In this document: positions 1 to 5,957 of the stretch, piece by piece
Numbering within the stretch: position 1 is the first letter of the stretch
Layout: the number at the start of each line of letters is the position of its first letter
Origin: Bryobacterales bacterium
Lineage (GTDB): Bacteria > Acidobacteriota > Terriglobia > Bryobacterales > Bryobacteraceae
Reading direction: 5' to 3'
Assembly (NCBI GenBank): GCA_025462985.1
Contig: JAOAPP010000728.1
Location: forward strand, 1-5,957
DNA length: 5,957 nucleotides
Position numbers and translations under genes: made by a program
Notes under the pieces: generated by a model
The model's input: only the letters and a program-made list of their open reading frames with translations
What the model was told of the DNA's origin: nothing
The model's database searches: none

Positions 1-1
1 G

Positions 2-763
2 AAGCGAAAGAATAAGGGCATTCAGCTTGTACATTCGGATACCGCGGAGCATCATCGCGCAGCGGACCGGCGAACCGCATCCTGGGTAGAGCATGTCAAC
101 GCGAGGCGCTTCTTGATTCTCGATTTGATTCTCGGGCGCTTAGGGGAGAGGCATCCGCTTTATCCGTATATGCTTCGACACGGAGCTGCGGACCGAGACC
201 TAAAGTGGTTTCAAGACCACCCCGGATCGGTAAGCATCCTGGGGCTGGATTACTATCTTCATTCCGAGATGGAATGGTTTTGGAATACGAGCCACGACCG
301 GCCCGACATTCGAGCTACGAATCAATCGCCGCGAGGATTTGCGTCAGTCGCCGAGGATTATGTCGAGAGGTTCGGGCTTCCTATCATGCTGACCGAAACC
401 AACATCCGGGGCAGTGTGTTCGAACGGTTGAGCTGGTTGAAGTTTATGGAGGAGCAGTGCGAGGAGCTTGTCTTGTCTGGACAGGATTTCCGTGGGTTTT
501 GCTGGTATCCCTCTATCGACACAACAGATTGGGCAAACTGCTGTACTCAGTGCACGAGGGTAGTTGATCCGCAAGGGATCTGGACCTTGGATTCGTCTCG
601 AACCACGCGTCATGATTCAGAACTTTCGGAAACCTACGGTGCGCTCGCAAGGGGCGAGATCACGTCGGCGGACATTCCGGCCCGGCCTTTCAGTCAGGAG
701 CTCGCGAGGCGCCTGCGGGGATATTTTCCGCTCACGACTGGCTGGAACGAGAGCGTTGCCTGA
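2..763 (+). CDS. GH1-like (clan GH-A) glycoside hydrolase, 5' end outside the window
   Basis: The frame is open from the left edge to the TGA at 761-763, giving 253 visible residues. The first candidate start inside it (TTG at 113) is unlikely to be real, because the protein-like sequence continues upstream (IQLVHSDTAEHHRAADRRTA). The visible part looks like the C-terminal half of a TIM-barrel hydrolase of the GH1 type. ILGLDYY (about residues 79-85) matches the conserved GH1 strand ending in N/D-Y-Y. LTETN (130-134) fits the nucleophile strand, normally TENG, with E132 (bases 395-397) as candidate nucleophile. GFCWYPSIDTTDW (165-177) matches the late GH1 motif around the W-S-x-x-D-N region. 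The acid/base glutamate (usually N-E-P) would lie upstream of the window, so activity cannot be confirmed. Some relatives of this type are fused to a sugar reductase domain; here the protein ends soon after the barrel, so it appears unfused. It lies 76 bases upstream of the GH2 gene on the same strand, a plausible operon. The substrate is unknown. Confidence 0.72.
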   Translation, partial: KRKNKGIQLVHSDTAEHHRAADRRTASWVEHVNARRFLILDLILGRLGERHPLYPYMLRHGAADRDLKWFQDHPGSVSILGLDYYLHSEMEWFWNTSHDRPDIRATNQSPRGFASVAEDYVERFGLPIMLTETNIRGSVFERLSWLKFMEEQCEELVLSGQDFRGFCWYPSIDTTDWANCCTQCTRVVDPQGIWTLDSSRTTRHDSELSETYGALARGEITSADIPARPFSQELARRLRGYFPLTTGWNESVA

Positions 764-839
764 GTTCCGCTAGTGCTGATGACGTGTTCTGCCTATGGCT
801 TCCGCGCTCCAGGGAGGCTAACCTGAAAACGAAGAATTC
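764..839 (+). other. Short intergenic gap between the two glycosidase genes
   Basis: These 76 bases separate the GH1-like stop from the GH2 start. I see no convincing terminator hairpin with a T-run and no clear promoter boxes, so co-transcription of the two genes is the simplest reading. A purine-rich AGGGAGG lies at 811-817, but its end is 22 bases from the ATG, too far for a normal ribosome binding site. Confidence 0.5.
831..834 (+). promoter_or_regulatory. Weak candidate ribosome binding site for the GH2 gene
   Basis: GAAG sits five bases before the ATG at 840. It is a poor Shine-Dalgarno match but correctly spaced. The stronger AGGGAGG at 811-817 is too distant. An in-frame TAA at 819-821 with no ATG, GTG or TTG between it and 840 rules out an upstream start, so the start call rests on this stop rather than on the ribosome site. 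Confidence 0.3.
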
Positions 840-2666
840 ATGAGTGAGCAGGCGCATGAGGCGTACCCCCGGCCCCAACTTAGAAGAGACACTTGGATCT
901 GCCTTGATGGCGAATGGGATTTCGCCTTCGATGCCGAGCCGCCCTGGAGCCATCCAGAGGCGGTGCTCTGGTCCGAAAAGATCCAGGTTCCTTTCAGTCC
1001 GGAGACACCGGCGAGCGGTATCCACTGCAACGGCTTGTTCCGAACCGTCTGGTACCGCAGGAATTTCGATGCCCCGGCTCTACAGCCAGGTGAACGATTG
1101 CTCTTGCACTTCGGAGCAGTTGATTACAGCGCTGAGGTTTGGGTAAATGGGCTCAGGGTGTGCTCTCATGAGGGCGGCTACACTCCCTTTCACGTCGACA
1201 TTACCGATACACTGCAAGACGGAGTGCAGGAGGTTATCGTACGCGCTGAAGATGATCCTCTCGACCTTGCGAAGCCGCGCGGGAAGCAGGATTGGAAGCT
1301 CGATCCTCACTCAATCTGGTATCCACGGACGACCGGAATCTGGCAGACCGTCTGGCTTGAGCCAGTTCCGACTGTGCGCATTGATCGGTTGAGCTGGACG
1401 TCCAATCTTCACCGATGGGAGATTGGCCTAGAGGCTCTCATAGCCGGCATTCCCAGCGAGCAGCTTCATTTGTACGTGTGCATGCGTGTGGGGGACGAGC
1501 TGCTTGCCGAGGACAACTATTCGGTAATCAGCAATGAAGTTCATCGCCAGATAGCGCTGTCAGATCCGGGTGTCGATGACTCGCGGAATGAGTTGCTGTG
1601 GAGTCCAAGCTCGCCGACGATTATCGATGTGAAACTTGAACTCCGCGACCGGCAAGGCCAGATCCTTGATTCAGTCGTGAGCTATACTGCCCTGCGCGCC
1701 ATCTCCGTCCAAGGCGACCGGTTCATTTTGAATGGACGCCCACTTCCGCTTCGCCTGGTTCTCGACCAGGGTTACTGGCCAGAGAGCGGCTTGACTGCGC
1801 CGAACGATGACGCATTGCTGGGAGATGTGATCCTCGCAAAGAAGCTCGGCTTCAATGGTGTGCGAAAGCATCAGAAAATTGAACATCCGCGTTATCTCTA
1901 CTGGGCGGACAACATTGGACTGCTCGTCTGGGAGGAGATGCCTAGTGCGTATCGCTATACCCGCAAATCAGTGGAGCGAGTTACCAGCGAGTGGATCCAG
2001 ATCCTCAAGCGCGACATAAGCCACCCTTGCATTGTGGCCTGGGTGCCGCTCAACGAATCCTGGGGCGTGCCCGACTTGCCGGACAGCGCGGCACAGCGGA
2101 ATTATGTACAGGCGCTTTATCACCTGACCAAGACGCTGGATCCGACTCGCCCGGTTATTGGAAACGATGGATGGGAAAGCGTGGCGACCGACATTCTAGG
2201 AATTCACGACTACGATGCGAAGCCGGAGCGCATAGGGAAGCGCTACGGACAGACAGATGTCGAATCGCGCCTTCTTGACCGCGAGCGGCCAGGCGGCCGT
2301 ATGTTGATGATTGGGCCCAAAGGGGATGGCTCACAGCCGATTGTTCTCAGCGAATTCGGGGGGATCGCTTTGGGCGCCAACGAGGAAGAAAATGCGTGGG
2401 GATATTCGCGGTCGCTCACACCGGAAGAACTGCGCCACAGCTATTGCAAGCTTCTGGAGGTGGTGCGTTGCTTGCCTGCGCTCGCGGGCTTCTGCTATAC
2501 ACAGTTCGCCGACACGTATCAGGAAGCGAATGGACTGTTGTATGCGGACCGGCGTCCGAAAGTTCCTTTCGAAGCGATTGCTGCTGCAACTGCTGGTCCC
2601 GAGTACCGCTTTGATCCAGTCGAGAACTCATATTGGCGAGACCGTCTTATGGAGCGGCAGCGTTAA
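840..2666 (+). CDS. Glycoside hydrolase family 2 protein (beta-galactosidase/beta-glucuronidase-like)
   Basis: This complete 608-residue protein has the three-part GH2 core. Residues about 10-178 are the jelly-roll sugar-binding domain (LDGEWDF; W-Y-R-R-N-F; AEVWVNG; GGYTPF). Residues about 180-290 are the immunoglobulin-like domain. Residues from about 295 to the end are the TIM barrel. The retaining catalytic pair is visible: acid/base E406 in PLNESWG (bases 2055-2057) and nucleophile E505 in LSEFGG (bases 2352-2354). Later barrel motifs include YTQFAD (553-558) and [11 protein letters not shown] (564-574). It has about the size of a beta-glucuronidase and lacks the extra C-terminal domains of LacZ. 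There is no signal peptide, so it probably acts in the cytoplasm on imported oligosaccharides. The start at 840 is fixed by an in-frame stop at 819-821. Substrate is not assignable: the N-x-K element typical of glucuronidases appears to be absent. The TAA stop overlaps the stop of the convergent DUF1501 gene. Confidence 0.93.
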   Translation: MSEQAHEAYPRPQLRRDTWICLDGEWDFAFDAEPPWSHPEAVLWSEKIQVPFSPETPASGIHCNGLFRTVWYRRNFDAPALQPGERLLLHFGAVDYSAEVWVNGLRVCSHEGGYTPFHVDITDTLQDGVQEVIVRAEDDPLDLAKPRGKQDWKLDPHSIWYPRTTGIWQTVWLEPVPTVRIDRLSWTSNLHRWEIGLEALIAGIPSEQLHLYVCMRVGDELLAEDNYSVISNEVHRQIALSDPGVDDSRNELLWSPSSPTIIDVKLELRDRQGQILDSVVSYTALRAISVQGDRFILNGRPLPLRLVLDQGYWPESGLTAPNDDALLGDVILAKKLGFNGVRKHQKIEHPRYLYWADNIGLLVWEEMPSAYRYTRKSVERVTSEWIQILKRDISHPCIVAWVPLNESWGVPDLPDSAAQRNYVQALYHLTKTLDPTRPVIGNDGWESVATDILGIHDYDAKPERIGKRYGQTDVESRLLDRERPGGRMLMIGPKGDGSQPIVLSEFGGIALGANEEENAWGYSRSLTPEELRHSYCKLLEVVRCLPALAGFCYTQFADTYQEANGLLYADRRPKVPFEAIAAATAGPEYRFDPVENSYWRDRLMERQR

Positions 2667-4120
2667 ACCAGAATCGAGTTCACTACTTTTCCGGCGACAT
2701 CCGTAAGTCGGAAATGCCGCCCCTGGAACTGGTACGTCAGTTTCAGGTGGTCGATGCCGAGGCAATGCAGGAGCGTTGCCTGCAGGTCATGAACATGCAC
2801 CGGATCCTTTGTGATGTTATAGCCGTAGTCGTCCGTTTCGCCAAGCGTTATGCCTGGCTTCATGCCGCCGCCGGCCATCCACATGGTGAAGCAGCGCCCG
2901 TGATGATCGCGGCCGTAGTCGGTGGCCGTCAGCCGCCCCTGGCAATAAACTGTTCGGCCAAACTCACCGCCCCAGATCACCAGCGTGTCGTCCAGCATTC
3001 CACGCTGCTTCAGGTCCTGGATGAGTCCTGCCGAGGCTTGATCCACATCCTTGCAGCGCTTCGGAAGCTCTACGGGCAAGTTGCCGTGATGATCCCAGTC
3101 GCGATGGTAGAGCTGAATGAAGCGAACACCGCGCTCCGCGAGTCTCCGCGCAAGCAGACAGTTTGAGGCGAACGTGCCGGGCTTCTTTGCATCTTCGCCA
3201 TATAAGTCGAAGGTGCTTGTTGGCTCTTTCGATAAATCTGTCAATTCCGGAACCGAGGTCTGCATGCGGTACGCCATCTCGTACTGAGCGATCCGGGCGT
3301 TTGTCTCCGGGTCGCCAAAGTCGTCGTATTCAACCTGGTTCAAGCTTCGGAGGGCGTCAAGGTAATGCCTCCGATTCTGCGGGTCGAATCCCTGGGGATC
3401 GGAAAGATAAAGCACGGGATCGCCGATCGAACGAAATTTTACACCCTGATAGCGGCTTGGGAGAAAGCCGTTGCCCCACAGCCGGTCGTAGAGCGGCTGG
3501 CCGCCACCTCCCGCTGAGGAGATCATCACTACAAAGGCCGGAAGATCTTCTGTCTCGCAGCCAATGCCGTAGGCGATCCAGGAACCCATGCTGGGGCGCC
3601 CGCCAAGCCGGAAACCCGTTTGGGCCATTGTCACCGCGGGATCATGGTTGATCTCTTCAGTGTTGACTGTCTTGATGAATGTCAACTGGTCTACGATCTT
3701 CGCCGTGTACGGAAGGAGTTCGCTCACCCATGCGCCTGAGTTTCCCCGCTGCGCGAATTGAAATTTCGACGGCACCACCGGAAAGCTCGATTGCGAGGCG
3801 GACATTCCTGTCAGCCGCTGCCCGCCGCGTATGGATTCCGGCAGATCCGTTCCCTGGAATTCTTTGAGGCGCGGCTTGTAGTCGAACAACTCCATTTGTG
3901 ACGGTCCGCCGGACTGGAAAAGATAGATGACCCGTTTGGCTGTTGGAGCGAAATTCGGGAACTCTGGAAGCCCGCCGTGAGCTGCCTTTGCGGCAGTGGA
4001 GTTAGCGCGCAGGTTCGGCCCGAGAAGCCCGGCCAGCGCAGCAAGGCCTACTCCGGTCGAGTTAATCCCAAAGAAATGCCGCCTGGTCATCTTTAGCGAG
4101 CTGTGTTCACAGCAATCCAT
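2663..4120 (-). CDS. DUF1501 protein (sulfatase/alkaline-phosphatase-like fold), probably Tat-exported
   Basis: This complete 485-residue protein matches DUF1501 over its full length. After the leader, [22 protein letters not shown] (residues 62-83) is the hallmark N-terminal strand with the G-G-P-S-Q/H element. [12 protein letters not shown] (158-169) and GGRPSMGSW (173-181) follow. The C-terminal half holds the conserved polar clusters DWDHHGN (341-347), GGEFGRT (384-390), YGRDHHG (402-408) and [17 protein letters not shown] (442-458). The Asp/His clusters resemble the metal-binding sites of the alkaline phosphatase/sulfatase superfamily, to which DUF1501 is considered related. No biochemical role is established for the family, so a hydrolase role is inference. 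The ATG at 4120 follows a good ribosome site and lies two bases after the stop of the DUF1553 gene, so translation of the two is probably coupled. An internal ATG at codon 11 is the alternative start. DUF1501 and DUF1549/DUF1553 genes are paired very often in Planctomycetota, Verrucomicrobiota and Acidobacteriota. Confidence 0.93.
   Translation of the reverse strand: MDCCEHSSLKMTRRHFFGINSTGVGLAALAGLLGPNLRANSTAAKAAHGGLPEFPNFAPTAKRVIYLFQSGGPSQMELFDYKPRLKEFQGTDLPESIRGGQRLTGMSASQSSFPVVPSKFQFAQRGNSGAWVSELLPYTAKIVDQLTFIKTVNTEEINHDPAVTMAQTGFRLGGRPSMGSWIAYGIGCETEDLPAFVVMISSAGGGGQPLYDRLWGNGFLPSRYQGVKFRSIGDPVLYLSDPQGFDPQNRRHYLDALRSLNQVEYDDFGDPETNARIAQYEMAYRMQTSVPELTDLSKEPTSTFDLYGEDAKKPGTFASNCLLARRLAERGVRFIQLYHRDWDHHGNLPVELPKRCKDVDQASAGLIQDLKQRGMLDDTLVIWGGEFGRTVYCQGRLTATDYGRDHHGRCFTMWMAGGGMKPGITLGETDDYGYNITKDPVHVHDLQATLLHCLGIDHLKLTYQFQGRHFRLTDVAGKVVNSILV
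4004..4120 (-). other. Candidate twin-arginine signal region of the DUF1501 protein
   Basis: Residues 11-18 read MTRRHFFG, close to the Tat consensus (S/T)-R-R-x-F-L-K. They are followed by a mildly hydrophobic stretch rich in Gly, Ala and Leu (residues 18-34). Possible cleavage lies after LRA (37-39) or AKA (44-46). This suggests export of the folded protein to the periplasm or envelope. The hydrophobic part is short and contains polar residues, as is usual for Tat leaders. Confidence 0.65.
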
Positions 4121-4122
4121 CG

Positions 4123-5957
4123 CTACTCCTTATTAATAGCCGCGTCCTGATTCAGCATGAGGTTTGCCACGGTCGTGAATGCAGCCAGGTCCGATGTGCT
4201 CAGCCCCGGCCGCCTCGGCGATTCTCCGGATTTCAGAAACTGCTCTGCGGCTTTTGGATCGTTGGCATAGGTTGCACGGAAATCCTCGAATGTCTTCAGC
4301 AACACGCGACGCTCGGCAGGTTTGGCAGGACGCGCAAGCAGCAGCTCATAGCCGTAGTCGATTCGCTGCTGTGGACTCGTGCCACCTTCCGTCATCATTC
4401 GCTCCGCCAGTTTGCGCGACGCTTCCAGGAATGCGACGTCGTTCATCAGATTCAAAGCCTGCAACGGCGTGTTTGTCCGGTTCTCCCTCACCGTGCAGAC
4501 TTCACGGTTCGGAGAGTCAAAGTTTGCCATGAAGGGCGGAGTCACAGTGCGTTTCCAGTATGTATAGAGGCTCCGCCGATAGAGACCTTCGCCTTTGTCC
4601 TGGGTATAGCCTCCGCCGCTTGAAAGTTCCTGCCACAGACCGGGTGGCTGATACGGCTTGACAGAGGGTCCGCCGACCTTTTGGACCAGCAGGCCGGAAG
4701 CCGCTAAGGCTTGATCGCGAATCACTTCAGGCCCGAGGCGAAACCGCGGTCCGCGTGCCAGCAGCCGGTTATCGGGGTCTCTTTGCAGCAACTCTGGGGT
4801 GACCCGTGATGCTTGCCGATACGTTGCGCTCGTTACGATGAGCTTCTGCATCGCTTTCACATCCCAGCCGCTTTCGATGAACTCGACCGCCAGCCAGTCC
4901 AGCAGTTCCGGGTGTACCGGCCATTCCCCTTGCGAACCGAAGTCGTCCACGGTTTTCACGATGCCGAATCCGAAATACGACTGCCAGAAGCGATTCACTG
5001 TCACTCGGGCGGTCAGCGGATTTGAGCGATCCACGAGCCAGCGAGCCAAGCCCAAACGATTGTTCGGCCAATCGGGGCGGGGCTGCGGAAGGATCTCGGG
5101 TATTCCTGGAGTGACCTTCTCGCCTGGACCGTCGTAAGCGCCACGTTTCAGCAAGAATGTTTCGCGCGCTTTCGGATCGTCCACCATCACCATGACCGTG
5201 GGAAGCGATTCGTATAGCTTGGCCCGTTCGCTGCGCAACGAGTTTAGCTCCGCGCGCGTTTTCGTTATGTTTTTGGGCGCGGCTTCTTCCAGAAAAGCGA
5301 GTGCAATCTTCTCGGAGTCAGCGTGGCTTCGCTGCGCAGGCGGAAGCGCGGCAATTTGCCCGACAGATTCGCGGGCCGCGAGTGCTGCAGCTTCGTTCGC
5401 AGGCAAAGCTCGTTTGTAGACTCGCACGTCTGCAATTGATCCTTCAAAGCGCAATCCCCCGGCTGCGCCAATTCGGAAAGGAGTCTTTGCTGCCACATGA
5501 AAGGGCTCGTTCAACTGATCGAAGAGCACCTTCGTTTCCTGGGCCTCGCCATCCAAATAAATCCGCACTCCGGCAGCTTTCCGCTTTCCGTCATAGGTGA
5601 GGACCACATGCTGCCATTCGTTCAGCTTTAGGACCTTCACTGTCTCGATCCGCAGGGCCAAGTCCGTCCAGCGATGAACAATGTGCAACCGGATCTTGCC
5701 GTCAATCACGTAGACGCTGTGCCCGGTGCCTTCGAAGTAGTCCTCCGCTTGCGAGAGAATTGCCCCTTTTGGACCCTCGGGCTTGATCCAGGCGGAAAAC
5801 GTAAAGGGATCCAAATAGCCGACGTTAGCGATGTCCTTATTGATTTCCAGAAATCGCTTTCCGTCGAAGTGCCATGCCGGTGAGACAGGTGCGTTCACGG
5901 GAGAAAGCGTGCTGACATCCTTTGTGCGTCCTGTTTCCAGATCGGAACGAAATGCCA
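4123..5957 (-). CDS. LamG-domain plus DUF1553 (PSD1) protein, 5' end outside the window
   Basis: The frame is open from the right edge to the TAG at 4123-4125, with 610 complete residues visible. A GTG at 5898 could be read as a start, but the reading continues upstream without a stop, so the gene is truncated by the window. Visible residues about 27-193 form a concanavalin A/LamG-type beta-sandwich: [35 protein letters not shown] and the closing [14 protein letters not shown] charged linker follows (about 195-275), including [28 protein letters not shown]1553 then runs from about 290 to 580, with [58 protein letters not shown] and [18 protein letters not shown]. Family members usually carry a signal peptide, a c-type haem domain (PSCyt1) and DUF1549 upstream. 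No C-x-x-C-H motif is in the visible part, so those domains would lie beyond the edge. The cellular role is unknown; an envelope location and glycan binding are inferred. It is the first gene of the pair with DUF1501. Confidence 0.92.
   Translation of the reverse strand, partial: AFRSDLETGRTKDVSTLSPVNAPVSPAWHFDGKRFLEINKDIANVGYLDPFTFSAWIKPEGPKGAILSQAEDYFEGTGHSVYVIDGKIRLHIVHRWTDLALRIETVKVLKLNEWQHVVLTYDGKRKAAGVRIYLDGEAQETKVLFDQLNEPFHVAAKTPFRIGAAGGLRFEGSIADVRVYKRALPANEAAALAARESVGQIAALPPAQRSHADSEKIALAFLEEAAPKNITKTRAELNSLRSERAKLYESLPTVMVMVDDPKARETFLLKRGAYDGPGEKVTPGIPEILPQPRPDWPNNRLGLARWLVDRSNPLTARVTVNRFWQSYFGFGIVKTVDDFGSQGEWPVHPELLDWLAVEFIESGWDVKAMQKLIVTSATYRQASRVTPELLQRDPDNRLLARGPRFRLGPEVIRDQALAASGLLVQKVGGPSVKPYQPPGLWQELSSGGGYTQDKGEGLYRRSLYTYWKRTVTPPFMANFDSPNREVCTVRENRTNTPLQALNLMNDVAFLEASRKLAERMMTEGGTSPQQRIDYGYELLLARPAKPAERRVLLKTFEDFRATYANDPKAAEQFLKSGESPRRPGLSTSDLAAFTTVANLMLNQDAAINKE
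4126..4131 (-). promoter_or_regulatory. Ribosome binding site of the DUF1501 gene
   Basis: Read on the - strand, AAGGAG lies five bases before the ATG at 4120 and sits inside the last codons of the DUF1553 gene. It is a strong Shine-Dalgarno match that supports the start at 4120 over the internal ATG at codon 11, and it suits translational coupling. Confidence 0.8.

Noticed and set aside
113..115. TTG at 113 as the start of the GH1-like gene
   Set aside because: The same frame stays open to the window edge with family-like sequence, and the catalytic barrel would lose its N-terminal half. The gene is truncated by the window.
811..817. AGGGAGG as the GH2 ribosome binding site
   Set aside because: It is 22 bases from the ATG, and an in-frame TAA at 819-821 excludes a closer upstream start in that frame.
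2688..2714. Hairpin TTTCCG...CGGAAA about 22 bases past the GH2 stop, a possible terminator
   Set aside because: The stem is about 6-8 pairs with an 11-base loop and is not followed by a T-run on either strand. It lies in the DUF1501 coding end, so it is more likely chance.
2633..3166. A 177-codon + strand open frame
   Set aside because: It lies almost wholly antisense to the well-supported DUF1501 gene and its protein resembles no family I know. It is best explained as a shadow in high-GC DNA.
4769..5137. Overlapping open frames of about 100-112 codons on both strands within the DUF1553 region
   Set aside because: They are alternative-frame shadows of the DUF1553 gene, whose conserved motifs run straight through this stretch.
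5896..5898. GTG as the start of the LamG-DUF1553 gene
   Set aside because: No good ribosome site or signal peptide follows, and the frame continues open for 19 further codons to the edge. Family members have long N-terminal domains.

Overview
The window shows two converging gene pairs in bacterial DNA of fairly high GC, with almost no non-coding space. Left to right on the + strand are a 5'-truncated GH1-like (clan GH-A) glycoside hydrolase (2..763) and a complete GH2 glycoside hydrolase (840..2666). On the - strand, read from the right edge, are a 5'-truncated LamG + DUF1553 protein (5957..4123) and a complete DUF1501 protein (4120..2663). The two transcription units meet tail to tail at a TTAA in which both stop codons lie, a 4-base overlap.

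The DUF1553/DUF1501 pair (often called Planctomycete cytochrome/PSD1 proteins and sulfatase-like DUF1501 proteins) is greatly expanded in Planctomycetota, Verrucomicrobiota and some Acidobacteriota such as the Solibacter/Bryobacter lineage. The source is therefore probably one of these groups. The compact layout and the GH2 subtype fit Acidobacteriota or Verrucomicrobiota, but the window alone cannot decide, and no rRNA or other marker gene is present.

Functionally, the + strand pair looks like intracellular glycan degradation: neither visible N-terminus suggests export, although the GH1-like N-terminus is missing. The - strand pair looks like an exported, two-gene translationally coupled unit. 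The DUF1501 protein has a twin-arginine-type leader. The DUF1553 protein carries a concanavalin/LamG-type domain that could bind carbohydrate. A shared role in complex polysaccharide use is a reasonable inference from the neighbourhood, but the opposite orientations mean there is no operon evidence for it.

No mobile element, CRISPR array, tRNA, rRNA, riboswitch or convincing intrinsic terminator was found. I see no clear new system. The points most worth a second look are the substrate-site differences of the GH2 enzyme, the overlapping convergent stops, and the LamG insertion in the DUF1553 protein.
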